The translations under genes were made by a program, and so were the position numbers. From the NCBI GenBank assembly GCA_020073565.1, contig JAIQEY010000002.1:62001-126000 (forward strand): DNA of 64,000 nt, read 5' to 3'. The notes below the pieces were generated by a model. That model did no database searches and was not told the DNA's origin. It saw nothing but the letters and a program-made list of their open reading frames with translations. The stretch comes from Terriglobia bacterium (GTDB lineage: Bacteria > Acidobacteriota > Terriglobia > Terriglobales > Acidobacteriaceae). Positions 18,262-27,142 of the stretch are shown here, one piece after another (the first letter of the stretch is position 1; every line of letters begins with the position of its first letter).

Positions 18262-18349
18262 TATATTGGCAAAGATTGTCGTTTTTCCCAATTTCTCTTC
18301 TTGGCCGGTTGACCTTCGGCTGTTGCCATCCTAGTATCCGGGCTGACCT

Positions 18350-20914
18350 ATGGTGAATACGCCAGCGATTGGCCAGATGTTGGGTCACTACCGCATTGTC
18401 GAACTGGTTGGTTCCGGCGGTATGGGAGTCGTTTTCCGGGCACATGATGAGCAACTGCACCGCGATGTGGCGCTCAAAACACTGCCCCAGTTGAGACTGT
18501 TCAGCGAGCCTTTGCGCCGCCAGTTTCGCCGCGAGGCGTTAAGCTTGGCGCGCATCACCGATCCCAACGTCGCCATGGCGTTCGATTTTGGCAGTGATCA
18601 AGGGATCGATTATCTGATCACCGAATATGTTCCGGGCCTCACGCTCAGCGCCAGGATCGCGGGACGTGCGCTCCCGGAGGGTGAAGTACTCCATCTTGGC
18701 AGGCAACTCGCCTCAGGACTGGAGAATGCGCACCGCCAGGGCGTGATTCATCGCGATCTGAAGCCGGCAAACTTGCGCATCACGCCCGATGGGCGGCTGA
18801 AGATCCTCGATTTCGGGCTGGCGTTCTTGCTGCAAGCTGAAGCCGCGACTACAGCGACCGTCCCGCTCACCGAGTCCTTCGACAATGCAGGAACCCTACC
18901 TTATATGTCGCCGGAACAAATTAAGGGGCATAAGCCGGATGCCCGTGCTGACATCTGGTCAGCAGGCGCCGTCCTGTACGAGATGAGTACAGGGAAGATG
19001 CTGTTCGGGGATTTGACCGGGCCACCGCTGGTTGCCGCCATCCTTGACCAGACCCCGGCGCCGCCGAGGACGTTGAATCCGAAGATCAGTGACGGGCTGG
19101 AGAGAGTCATTCTGCGGGCGCTGCAAAAGGACCCGGCAGAGAGGTATCAGTCGGCAGGAGACCTGCGCATTGATCTCCACAGTCTGGAGACCGGAACGTT
19201 GCCGGTCTACGCCCAGCCAGAGAGACGGCGGCACTGGTGGCAGTATGCAGTCGCAACGGTAGCGTTGGTCGGCCTGAGCATCGGGCTTTGGTGGATGTCT
19301 GGCCGCGACAAGCCGCCCGTAGTCGAGCAGCGGGTTATGGCGGTGCTGCCGTTCGAGTCAGTGACGAACGATGCTCCCGCGAATGCCCTGGGAGTGGGGT
19401 TGAGCGAAACGGTGACCGCCAAACTCGTGCAAGCCAGCGATGACGGTCATTTGCAATTGGTCTCAACCCGCGACCTGGTCGCCCAGGGCGTCAAGACGGC
19501 GGATCAGGCACGGCGCGAGTTTGGCACGGATCTGGTCATGGAAGGAAGTCTGCAGCAGTCCGGGAAGCAGATACGAATCACATGCAGCCTGGTCGATTCG
19601 CGTACCCACCTGCAGTTGGCGGCGCGCACGGTGACGGGTTCTGGCGACGACATGTTCAAGTTGCAGGATGCGCTGGTCGAGCAGGTTCTGGCCATGTTGC
19701 CCGTGACCGTGGGAGAAGCCAAGCGAGCGGCTCTCGCGTCGCACCCCGATACCCGGCCCGCCGCCTACGATTTTTACCTGCGCGGGCTTGGGTACTGGGA
19801 GGATTACCGGACTTCGGACAACATAGAACGCGCCATCGCTGAGTTTCAGCGTGCGGTTGAGGTAGATAACAACTATGCGCCCGCATACGCCGCCATGGGG
19901 ATGGCTTACAACAGTGGTTATCTCTGGAAGAATCGAAGCAATGACTGGATCGACAAGGCAAAAGCCCAGTGCGAGCACGCGCTGGCCATCACCCCGCAGC
20001 TGGCGGAGGGACACAGTTGTCGGGGGAATGTGTTTGTCTCCACCGGACACTACGAGGATGCGGTAAAAGAATTTCAGCGTTCGCTTGACTTGGATCACAA
20101 CAGCGACGAGACCTTGCGCTCGCTGGCCGCCGCTTATCAGAAACTTGGCAAGGCATCAGCGGCGGAAGATGCCTACCGCAGGGCGGTCTCGCTCCGGCCG
20201 AACTACTGGGGCGTGTACAGCGCGTTCGGAACGTTTTACTTCGGTCAGGCCCGCTATCTTGACGCGGCGGGGATGTTCAAGCGAGCCATCGAACTTGCGC
20301 CGCTAAACTACACTGGCTATTTAAACTTGGGCGCGGTCTATTCCCAACTCGGGCAGTATCCGGAAGCGATGGAAGCCTTAACGCATTCGATCGCATTGCG
20401 GCCTAGTTTCATAGCGTATGGAGATCTGGGAGCGGTTTATTTCTACATGCGTCGCTACCCGGACTCGGCGGACAACTTGCAGCAGGCCTTGAAGATCGAT
20501 CCTACCGACTGGCAGAACTGGGGCAACCTGGGTGACACGCTGTTTCAGATTCCGACTCGCCATGCGGAAGCGAAAGCCGCATATCAGAAGGCAATTGACC
20601 TGGCGAGAGCGCGGCTGGAAGTCAATCCAAGGGACGCCTACACCCTTGCTTTCAGTGCGGACTACTTCGCGATGCTCGACCAGGAGCGTCCCGCGAAAGA
20701 GCAACTGGCACGGGCTCTGGAGATTGCGCCGACCGATCCCGATGTATTGTTTCGCGCCGCCATCCTCTACAACCATTTCGGGGACACACAGAAGACGCTG
20801 GATTTTCTGGCTAAGTCGATCGCCGCCGGGTATTCGCGGACGGTGATTCGCGCTACACCGGATTTCGATCACTTGAAAGATGATGCTTCGTTTCAGAAGA
20901 TGGCGAGCGTCTGA
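18350..20914 (+). CDS. Ser/Thr protein kinase with FlgO/TolB-like domain and TPR repeats
   Basis: 854 residues. The Hanks-type kinase domain (about 10-280) keeps its motifs: glycine loop VGSGGMGVVFRA, catalytic-loop HRDLKPAN, DFG in LDFGLAF, and SPEQ after the activation loop. A transmembrane helix follows at about 295-315. The outer part begins with a TolB-N/FlgO-like domain (VMAVLPFESVTND, about 325-450) and continues with about nine TPR units. The design suggests a membrane receptor kinase whose TPR part senses or scaffolds partners outside the cytoplasm. This architecture is frequent in Acidobacteriota. No cognate phosphatase or substrate is encoded nearby. Confidence 0.92.
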   Translation: MVNTPAIGQMLGHYRIVELVGSGGMGVVFRAHDEQLHRDVALKTLPQLRLFSEPLRRQFRREALSLARITDPNVAMAFDFGSDQGIDYLITEYVPGLTLSARIAGRALPEGEVLHLGRQLASGLENAHRQGVIHRDLKPANLRITPDGRLKILDFGLAFLLQAEAATTATVPLTESFDNAGTLPYMSPEQIKGHKPDARADIWSAGAVLYEMSTGKMLFGDLTGPPLVAAILDQTPAPPRTLNPKISDGLERVILRALQKDPAERYQSAGDLRIDLHSLETGTLPVYAQPERRRHWWQYAVATVALVGLSIGLWWMSGRDKPPVVEQRVMAVLPFESVTNDAPANALGVGLSETVTAKLVQASDDGHLQLVSTRDLVAQGVKTADQARREFGTDLVMEGSLQQSGKQIRITCSLVDSRTHLQLAARTVTGSGDDMFKLQDALVEQVLAMLPVTVGEAKRAALASHPDTRPAAYDFYLRGLGYWEDYRTSDNIERAIAEFQRAVEVDNNYAPAYAAMGMAYNSGYLWKNRSNDWIDKAKAQCEHALAITPQLAEGHSCRGNVFVSTGHYEDAVKEFQRSLDLDHNSDETLRSLAAAYQKLGKASAAEDAYRRAVSLRPNYWGVYSAFGTFYFGQARYLDAAGMFKRAIELAPLNYTGYLNLGAVYSQLGQYPEAMEALTHSIALRPSFIAYGDLGAVYFYMRRYPDSADNLQQALKIDPTDWQNWGNLGDTLFQIPTRHAEAKAAYQKAIDLARARLEVNPRDAYTLAFSADYFAMLDQERPAKEQLARALEIAPTDPDVLFRAAILYNHFGDTQKTLDFLAKSIAAGYSRTVIRATPDFDHLKDDASFQKMASV

Positions 20915-20989
20915 AAAAAAGATCTCTTGCATTGAACAGCAGAGCCAGCAGGCTGAATTCTCGATCGTCGGCGCCGCACTTCTCGAACC

Positions 20990-21478
20990 CTACGCATGGG
21001 TGAAGACAAGATGATATAACCAGCGAACGAACGAGACCTTAGACGGGGGAACCACGCGAACTCCAGGGTCGGAACACTGTGGTGAAGGAAGGGTGTCTTT
21101 TATTACGTCGTAGTGAAAGTAGCAGGTCGGATCGCATTCGGTTTTCGGATTCGGGCAGGCGGTCCCCCCCGTTATTTTTGGGCCTGAGGTGCCAGCCAGA
21201 ACTGAGGTGGTGCCTGTGTTGTATGGCGCTTTAGGCCCAAAGTCAGCATGGTATATGTGATTCGAATTGGGAGGTGGGGCCCACGAGACCGGAGTGTTTA
21301 TATTCACACAGACTGAGGCCGGATCACATTTGCAGGGGTGAGGGTTATCTGTCTGACATTTAGCGTCGATATGGATCGTCGGAGGTGTGATCGAAGTCGA
21401 AACTAAGGGAACCCAACCCAAAACGCCGAGCACCACGACCGCCGTCAGGCTGTAGCCGATAATTTTCGAGAGCTTCAC
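20990..21478 (-). CDS. Small exported or membrane-anchored protein, paralogue of the next gene
   Basis: 162 residues from a GTG at 21478 (GAGAGG nearby as ribosome-binding site). It has an N-terminal hydrophobic anchor after MKLSKI, then a cysteine- and proline-rich outer part. Its C-terminus shares CYFHYD and CSDPGVRVVPPSKVS with the upstream neighbour, then ends in a hydrophobic-aromatic stretch. At least seven cysteines suggest disulfides. Function unknown. The two genes are 87 nt apart on the same strand and look like a tandem duplication that has diverged in the middle. Confidence 0.65.
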   Translation of the reverse strand: MKLSKIIGYSLTAVVVLGVLGWVPLVSTSITPPTIHIDAKCQTDNPHPCKCDPASVCVNINTPVSWAPPPNSNHIYHADFGPKAPYNTGTTSVLAGTSGPKITGGTACPNPKTECDPTCYFHYDVIKDTLPSPQCSDPGVRVVPPSKVSFVRWLYHLVFTHA

Positions 21479-21565
21479 GGTGTCCTCTCCCTCGTTGGTT
21501 CATTGAATGGGAGGATTGTCTGGGATGCGATGGGATAAGTCAATGCCTCCGCGCTCAGTTAGAGC

Positions 21566-22045
21566 TCACTGAGGGGCATCCCTAAAATGGAGCTTCAGCT
21601 CTAGCCAGAAGAACAATGAGACTTTAGATGGAGGAACCACGCGAACACCGGGGTCAGGACACAGAGTACCCATCTTTTTCAACCGATATGGAAAGTAGCA
21701 CTTCTGTGATGACCATGTGCTTGGCGAGTTGCAAGCCTGGGGTGGGTCCACTGGCTGACAAAATCCGGCATTCACCTCGGTCGAACGAAATGGAGACCCG
21801 TTTGGTGATTGCGAGAAGTCAACCTTGTACGGCAAAGAGTCGGGAGGAATCCAGTCTACGCAATCGCCCTTTGACACCACTGGATCGGGAGTTGTGCTGG
21901 GCACCTTGCAGGAGGCGGTTATAGGCACACGGACTGTTTTGAGCAGTCTCGGAATAAGCAGTCTCGGAATAAGAGGATAGAAACCCAAAACGCCGATCAC
22001 CGCGGCCACCGGCAAGCCATAAACGAGAATTTTCGTGAGCTTCAT
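21566..22045 (-). CDS. Small exported or membrane-anchored protein, paralogue of the previous gene
   Basis: 159 residues from the ATG at 22045, chosen because AGAGAGG lies about 6 nt upstream; the frame extends to 22129 but that part lacks a ribosome-binding site and has no counterpart in the paralogue. It starts MKLTKI with a hydrophobic helix (VAAVIGVLGFYPLI). The outer part is cysteine-rich and ends with CYFPYR and CPDPGVRVVPPSKVS, shared with its neighbour. The shared PGVRVVPPSKVS motif is the most conserved part. Function unknown. Confidence 0.65.
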   Translation of the reverse strand: MKLTKILVYGLPVAAVIGVLGFYPLIPRLLIPRLLKTVRVPITASCKVPSTTPDPVVSKGDCVDWIPPDSLPYKVDFSQSPNGSPFRSTEVNAGFCQPVDPPQACNSPSTWSSQKCYFPYRLKKMGTLCPDPGVRVVPPSKVSLFFWLELKLHFRDAPQ

Positions 22046-22242
22046 TGCGGCCTCTCTTTCATGGGCCCGCTGAACGGAAGGATTGTGCGGGATACTTTGG
22101 GATAAGTCAATGCGCACCGCTACGTGCATGCGATTAGTCGGCGGAAGAACGAGGGTCGGGGCTCTGCCCGCAAGACGTACAGCAATATCGTCCTCCGCGC
22201 AGCAAGTTAGAGATCGGAGTTTCTCAGTCAGTCAAAGCAAGC

Positions 22243-22267
22243 GGGGCGGACAAAGAGCGTCCGCCCC
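22243..22267. repeat. Hairpin GGGGCGGAC / GTCCGCCCC after the Sel1 gene
   Basis: A 9-bp perfect stem with a 7-nt loop lies 9 nt beyond the stop of the Sel1-repeat gene (minus strand) and may terminate it. The core GCGGAC...GTCCGC is shared with the repeats at 25769-25821 and 34348-34428. The rest of the spacer (22046-22275) shows no gene. Confidence 0.6.
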
Positions 22268-22275
22268 ACACTGCG

Positions 22276-23292
22276 TCAGGGCTGGAGCGCGCGCGCCAAA
22301 ACCGTGAATGCGCCCTCGGCGTTCAGCTTCTTAGCGCGTTCATGGCCTTCCGCGATCTGGGCGGGTGTGAGCTGAGACTCGATTGAGCGCAGCAGGTCGC
22401 GGCCCCGAGCGTCCCCAGCAATGGTGGCGGCGGTAATCCATGTGTAAGCGGTTGCCAGATCCTTCGGAGTGCCCCTTCCGGCCGAATACATGTATCCGAG
22501 TTTGATGCGGGCCCCGGTTTGTCCTTGCGATGCAGCCTGCTGGAAGAGTCGAAAGGCCGCAGCGTCGTCTTGCGGGACGCCCTCCCCACGCAGATAGAGA
22601 TCGGCTAGATTGTTTTGGGCCAGTGCTACGCCGGCATCCGCCGCTTTGCGGTACCAGTCGGCTGCGGTTTGAAGATTCCGTGGAACCCCGAGACCCCGGT
22701 CGTAGAAGTACCCGAGATTGGTCTGGGCGCCCGTGTCTCCCGCCTCGGCCCCCTTGCGGAAATAGCGGAGGGCTTCGGCTGGATCCTTGGTGACGCCCTG
22801 TCCCTGTTGATAGAGAATCCCCAGGTTGTAGTCCGCACGTGCGTAGTTCTGGTTGGCCGCCTCGTGGAGCCAGTGCAAGGCCGTGCCGTAGTTGGTTTGC
22901 GTGCCCCACCCATTGATATACATCACCGCCAAGTTCACTTGAGCCGGGGCATAGCCTTTGCGGGCTGCCTGCTCAAACCATTTGAGGGCCTGTGCCGGAT
23001 CGTAGCCCGGTCCGACGACCAGCATGGATACCATCCCCATCTGGTTCTGTTCGAAAACCTGTCCGTGTTGTGCCAGGCTACGAACCGTTTTCGGATCGCA
23101 GATCCGGACGGAGCCGACCGGCTGTCTGGTGACGATCGCCAAACTGCACTGGTCTAGTCCTGCGTTCGTTGCATGGTCGACTGCCAAGGCTGGACGTGAA
23201 CTTGCCATCCACAGGAAGACTGCCAGGATGGCGAGGCTAATGCGGCCAGCGATTTTGTTTGCAAGTACGATATTCGATTCGTTCTTTGTCAT
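22276..23292 (-). CDS. Exported Sel1/TPR-repeat protein
   Basis: 338 residues from the ATG at 23292, which has GGAGGT 5 nt upstream; the longer frame to 23388 lacks such a site. A signal peptide or anchor (ISLAILAVFLWMASSRPALA) is followed by about six Sel1-like repeats of about 36 residues, each with the pattern A-x-x-W/Y-F/Y-x-x-A-A-x-x-G-x-A-x-A-Q-x-N-L-A/G. Examples are WFEQAARKGYAPAQVNLAVM and YRKAADAGVALAQNNLADLY. Such solenoids bind partner proteins, usually in the periplasm. The gene is divergent from the winged-helix gene with a 183-nt shared spacer. The partner is not evident. Confidence 0.85.
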   Translation of the reverse strand: MTKNESNIVLANKIAGRISLAILAVFLWMASSRPALAVDHATNAGLDQCSLAIVTRQPVGSVRICDPKTVRSLAQHGQVFEQNQMGMVSMLVVGPGYDPAQALKWFEQAARKGYAPAQVNLAVMYINGWGTQTNYGTALHWLHEAANQNYARADYNLGILYQQGQGVTKDPAEALRYFRKGAEAGDTGAQTNLGYFYDRGLGVPRNLQTAADWYRKAADAGVALAQNNLADLYLRGEGVPQDDAAAFRLFQQAASQGQTGARIKLGYMYSAGRGTPKDLATAYTWITAATIAGDARGRDLLRSIESQLTPAQIAEGHERAKKLNAEGAFTVLARALQP

Positions 23293-23475
23293 AAGCCACC
23301 TCCAACCCGGCAGGTTTTTTTGGAATCCGGGCTCGATGGGAGCAAAGCTGCCTTTGAACGCGAAATACCACAATGCAAGCAGTCTCATTTCTTCGCACTT
23401 CGAACATCATCGGCTAAAATATTCATTCAAAGTGGGTTTATGGAACCTCTGCGAGCGGCGGACGTGTAGACTCGT

Positions 23476-25752
23476 GTGAGCGTGGGGCTCAAAATGATGG
23501 AGATCAACGGCTCCGATCGACTGCGCTTTGGCGCCTACGAGGTCGACCTCCATACGCACGAGCTCTGGAAACACGGTACAAGGGTGAAGCTGGTAGGCCA
23601 GCCCTTTGAAATCCTGGCTGTGCTGGTAAAGCGTCCCGACCAACTCGTGACACGAGAGGAACTCCGAACCCAGCTGTGGCCGGGCGACACCTTCGTTGAC
23701 TTCAATCACGGCCTGAACGCGGCGGTCAATAAACTGCGCGATGCGCTTTGCGATTCCGCCGGTGACCCGAAATATATTGAGACTCTGCCGCGGCGCGGCT
23801 ATCGGTTCATTGCCGCGGTCGAGAGCACGACGCCAGGGTCGGCGAAGAGGTTGACTGCTTCCCCATCAGGGGATGCCGGATCGCAATCACAGACCCTTGC
23901 GCCTGATGAGCCCCCGGCAACGCGGGTTCCTGAGGCCGGGCCCTCCGCAGTCATTCCTACCTTCGACATCATCGCCAATCCACCCAATGAGAAACCTTGG
24001 TGGTTGCGACGAGGGCTGCCAGGGCTGGCGGTAATCCTGGTTGTGTGGTTCCTGGTGAATATCGGCATCTTCGACATGCTGCGTTCCCACAGCGAACGAG
24101 CGGAAACCCATGCCAGGGAATCGGCAACTCCGGGCTCTCTTGCCCCTCTCACGGAGCTCTCTGACGGCACCGACAACCCTGCATTTTCGCCCGATGGCAA
24201 TCGAGTCGCATTTCGCAGGGAAAGTTTTGTGCCTGGCGACTCAGGGATCTGGGTCAAGCACGTGGGCGGCGAGGAATTGATTCAGCTCACAAACAGCAGC
24301 GGCGACTGTTGTCCGGTATGGTCGCCAAATGGTCAGTCCGTGGCGTTCTCGCGGTTGTCCGACCAGCAGCGGACAATCTATGAGGTTCCCGCTACCGGTG
24401 GAGAAGTGCGCAAGATATATTCGGGCAGCCTGGTCCCCGGCCACGCCGAACTGGATTGGTCGCCCGATGGCCACAACATCGCTTTCGTTGAGAAAGACAA
24501 ACAAGGTACTTCCGCCATCTTCACGCTTTCGCGTGGGAATCAGACGGCTCACCAGATCACCGCACCAGCAGCGCCTGATGAGGACTGGGGGCCGGCATTT
24601 TCTCCGGATGGAAATCAGATCGCCTTCGTACGAGCGGGCAACCTCTTGGTCATGCCAGCGGCAGGCGGGGAGAGCCGGCGACTCACGCAGGCGTCGATGC
24701 GGGTACTCGGTTCTCCGGCATGGACGCCGGATGGTCAGTCAATCATCTTTGCCGTTCCCGAGTTTGGTGAGCGTCGTGGTGATGAGCTATGGAGGATTCC
24801 GGCGGCTGGTGGCGAACCCACTCTTGTTCGGCAAGCGGGGATCGGCGTCCGCAATCCAGCCATTGCAAAGGGCGGTTTTCGGCTGGCGTGCGTCGGGCTC
24901 AGCAACGCGCGCAGTATCGACCAGATGGACCTGTATCCGCCGGGGCAGAAGGCGCGGACCTTGGTCACGTCCATGAGCGGGGAGAACGCCGGGCAACAAC
25001 TTTCTCCCGATGGCAGGAAGCTGGCGTTTCAGTCGGATCGTACTGGAGGCTTGGACATCTGGGTGAGCGACCGGAATGGGCAGAATCCTATTCAGTTCAC
25101 GGCGGTAGGCACTGCCGGCGCACCACGGTGGTCCCCGGACGGAAAGGAGATCGTTTTCGACGTTGGCCTGGGACGGGCTTGGACATTCCCCAGAGCGGTC
25201 TTCCTGATCGACGCGGATGGCCGGTCGTCACGGCCGCTGGTCCAGGACAATTTCAGCAACCCACGGCCAAGTTGGTCGCACGATGGCAAGTGGATTTACT
25301 TTGCGTCGGATCGGTCGGGCGACTGGCAAGTCTGGAAGATCCTGAGATCGGGTGGCTCTCCGGTGCAGGTCACGAGACAAGGTGGATTTGCCGCGGAAGA
25401 ATCGCCTGATGGCGCGTATCTCTACTATGCCAAACACCGATACGAATTCCCGGAGATTTGGCGGGTACCGGTCGGGGGCGGCTACGAGACGCCAGCTTAC
25501 CCGGGCATTCGTCCGCTGGATTGGGCGGCCTGGACCCTGGTTGAGAACGGCATCCTGTACGTGGAGCCGACGGGCTCGAATCAGACTCCAACGGTCAGCT
25601 TTCATGATTTTTCCGCGCACAGTGTGAGGCATCTCGCGGTTCTTGACAAGCCCCCGTTCTGGGTTACAGCCACACGCGACGGCAAATCAGTGATTTTCGA
25701 TCAGCCTGGACAAGAAGAGAGTCACGTCATGCTGCTGGAAAATTTTCGGTAG
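23476..25752 (+). CDS. CadC-like winged-helix protein with a membrane helix and PD40 beta-propeller repeats
   Basis: 758 residues from a GTG at 23476; an ATG at 23494 is also possible. An OmpR/CadC-type winged helix lies at about 10-110 (FGAYEVDLHTHELWKHG, RRGYRFIAAVE). A proline-rich linker and one transmembrane helix at about 180-200 follow, then TolB/WD40-like PD40 repeats with the recurring FSPDGNxIAF, WSPDGKxIVF pattern to the end. The design suggests a one-component membrane regulator with a cytoplasmic DNA-binding head and a periplasmic propeller sensor. This architecture is frequent in Acidobacteriota. Its targets are unknown; the divergent Sel1 gene is one candidate. Confidence 0.9.
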   Translation: MSVGLKMMEINGSDRLRFGAYEVDLHTHELWKHGTRVKLVGQPFEILAVLVKRPDQLVTREELRTQLWPGDTFVDFNHGLNAAVNKLRDALCDSAGDPKYIETLPRRGYRFIAAVESTTPGSAKRLTASPSGDAGSQSQTLAPDEPPATRVPEAGPSAVIPTFDIIANPPNEKPWWLRRGLPGLAVILVVWFLVNIGIFDMLRSHSERAETHARESATPGSLAPLTELSDGTDNPAFSPDGNRVAFRRESFVPGDSGIWVKHVGGEELIQLTNSSGDCCPVWSPNGQSVAFSRLSDQQRTIYEVPATGGEVRKIYSGSLVPGHAELDWSPDGHNIAFVEKDKQGTSAIFTLSRGNQTAHQITAPAAPDEDWGPAFSPDGNQIAFVRAGNLLVMPAAGGESRRLTQASMRVLGSPAWTPDGQSIIFAVPEFGERRGDELWRIPAAGGEPTLVRQAGIGVRNPAIAKGGFRLACVGLSNARSIDQMDLYPPGQKARTLVTSMSGENAGQQLSPDGRKLAFQSDRTGGLDIWVSDRNGQNPIQFTAVGTAGAPRWSPDGKEIVFDVGLGRAWTFPRAVFLIDADGRSSRPLVQDNFSNPRPSWSHDGKWIYFASDRSGDWQVWKILRSGGSPVQVTRQGGFAAEESPDGAYLYYAKHRYEFPEIWRVPVGGGYETPAYPGIRPLDWAAWTLVENGILYVEPTGSNQTPTVSFHDFSAHSVRHLAVLDKPPFWVTATRDGKSVIFDQPGQEESHVMLLENFR

Positions 25753-25768
25753 GCTCAACGGCCAGAGC

Positions 25769-25821
25769 GGCGGACACGAATGTCCGCCCCAGACGAACAA
25801 AGAGCGGACAGGACTGTCCGC
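25769..25821. repeat. Two adjacent GCGGACA / TGTCCGC hairpins between convergent genes
   Basis: Hairpin 1 (25769-25788) has an 8-bp stem and a CGAA loop. Hairpin 2 (25804-25821) has a 7-bp stem and a GGAC loop. Both carry GCGGACA/TGTCCGC. They lie between convergent gene ends and may stop transcription from both sides. They belong to the same repeat family as 22243-22267 and 34348-34428. Confidence 0.65.
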
Positions 25822-25838
25822 CCTACACACGAACAATC

Positions 25839-26519
25839 TTAGTTGGTGACGGTCGCGCCTTGCGGCGGTTGCGGAACGGCGGCGGCGGCGGTGGCAGCTG
25901 CGGCTTCGTTCAGAATGCGGTGGTGAATGGTGAACAGCGCCAGTTCCAGCCGGTCGGAAACGCCGATCTTGTCGTAGACGTTGCGCAGGTAGTTCTTGAT
26001 GACCTGCTCGGTGGTGCCGAGCTGGGTGGCGATTTCCTTGTTCTTGTATCCCTGAACAATGAGGGCGACGATGCGCAGTTCTTTCGCCGTGAGGCGATCG
26101 CGGACGCGCAGCCCAACCATATCGTTTTCGGTGAGTTCACTGGGGACAGCCATGTCCTGCACCCAGCTTTCGCCACGGGCGATTCTGCGAACGCAGTCCA
26201 CCAGCGCTGGGCTGGTGACATTCCGATAGACGACGCCGTGAGCGCCCGCGGCCATGTAGCGTTGTGCGCTCTCGCCCGTATCCGCGAGTACGACCACGCG
26301 AGTCTTGTTCTTGTTCGCGGCAGAAAGGACGGCGTTGAAATCGGAGTGGAAGCCGCCCGCGATGACGAGTACCGCGGCGCGAAACTTGTCCAACGCCATG
26401 AACATCTGCTCGGAGGTTTGCGCCTGAGCCACGATGCGCATTTCGTCTTCGACGGCCAGCACCTTGGCAATGCCCGCCCGGAAAATTGCTTGATTATCGG
26501 CCAGAATTAGCTTCAGCAT
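25839..26519 (-). CDS. LuxR/NarL-type regulator with a degenerate receiver domain
   Basis: 226 residues. The N-terminal receiver-like domain (1-120) keeps the first acidic patch in LILADNQ, but the usual phospho-acceptor Asp at the end of strand 3 is replaced (VLVIAGGF), the conserved Thr/Ser position is Ala (VVVLAD) and the conserved Lys is Arg (VVYRN). A normal LuxR-type helix-turn-helix follows (LTAKELRIVALIVQGYKNKE, then TTEQVIKNYLRNVYDKIG). It should bind DNA but is unlikely to be switched by phosphorylation. The C-terminus is a low-complexity Ala/Pro tail. It lies 15 nt after a PilZ gene in an apparent operon, hinting at input from cyclic di-GMP signalling. No histidine kinase is nearby. 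Confidence 0.88.
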   Translation of the reverse strand: MLKLILADNQAIFRAGIAKVLAVEDEMRIVAQAQTSEQMFMALDKFRAAVLVIAGGFHSDFNAVLSAANKNKTRVVVLADTGESAQRYMAAGAHGVVYRNVTSPALVDCVRRIARGESWVQDMAVPSELTENDMVGLRVRDRLTAKELRIVALIVQGYKNKEIATQLGTTEQVIKNYLRNVYDKIGVSDRLELALFTIHHRILNEAAAATAAAAVPQPPQGATVTN

Positions 26520-26534
26520 GGAATCGTACTCCCG

Positions 26535-26864
26535 TTACGAGTTACGAACGAATTCGTAGGAATCAATCACGCAAGCCACGCCCCGATTGTCGCCGGAGGC
26601 GCTGCCGGTGCTGGGCTCATCGGTCCGCACAACACGGCCGCGGCACTGAATGACAACGTCTTCTTTGCCGCCGGTGACTTCGGGCGGCAGAGTGATCTCA
26701 AACTCGACTGGCGAACCGACCTCGAGCGAAGCGTCGGCGCGAATGTAAACGCCGGCAGCACTGAGGTCGCCGGTCACGCCGCTGGTATCGCCGACAGCAT
26801 CTTCCTTATGAATCTTGATCGGCAAATGCAGTGGAAATCTTTTTCCCGTACGCGCTTCGGACAC
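26535..26864 (-). CDS. PilZ-domain cyclic di-GMP-binding protein
   Basis: 109 residues from the GTG at 26864, preceded by a strong AGGAGGAG; the frame extends to 26939 but without such a site. It is a single PilZ domain with both ligand motifs: RTGKR (RxxxR) at the N-terminus and DLSAAG (D/NxSxxG) on the following strand, then a typical hydrophobic strand series (VEFEITLPPEV). It should bind cyclic di-GMP and pass the signal by protein contact. It is first in a two-gene operon with the degenerate-receiver regulator. Confidence 0.88.
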   Translation of the reverse strand: MSEARTGKRFPLHLPIKIHKEDAVGDTSGVTGDLSAAGVYIRADASLEVGSPVEFEITLPPEVTGGKEDVVIQCRGRVVRTDEPSTGSASGDNRGVACVIDSYEFVRNS

Positions 26865-27142
26865 GACTCCTCCTCTACTCTTGGCTCTGGAATTTGGACG
26901 GAAGGCCAGATGACCGCAAGAATCCAGCACAGAGCCCAATGAGCAGCTTATATCGCGGTTATATCACGGAAAATACCCCAGAAGAAGTACTGATTACCGA
27001 AGTAATACCGGTAGGAAGTAGGTACCTCCCGGTATGACCCGTGAAAATCGGCCGTTTTTCGTGAATTGCGGACGGCGCCTTGTGATCCGTGTCACAGCGC
27101 GGCGTTCATGCTGCAGGCGAGAATGATCCGCGAGGTGGTTCG
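26865..27142. promoter_or_regulatory. Divergent regulatory region between the PilZ and corrinoid genes
   Basis: No gene is seen here. It carries an inverted repeat at 27006-27034 (TACCGGTAGG / CCTCCCGGTA, one mismatch), a short CGGCCG-centred inverted repeat near 27043-27060 and a CRP-like site listed separately. The density of symmetric sequences fits control of one or both divergent genes. Confidence 0.4.
27081..27096. promoter_or_regulatory. Perfect CRP-family operator TGTGA-N6-TCACA
   Basis: TGTGATCCGTGTCACA matches the CRP half-sites exactly with the standard 6-nt spacer. It lies 47 nt before the corrinoid gene's ATG. This could be an activator or repressor site of a CRP/FNR-family regulator. 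Confidence 0.6.

Noticed and set aside
27130..27142. GGTTCGA sequences near 27137 and 32748, resembling a tRNA T-arm
   Set aside because: No matching acceptor stem, anticodon arm or D-arm can be built around them; both lie in or next to clear protein genes.
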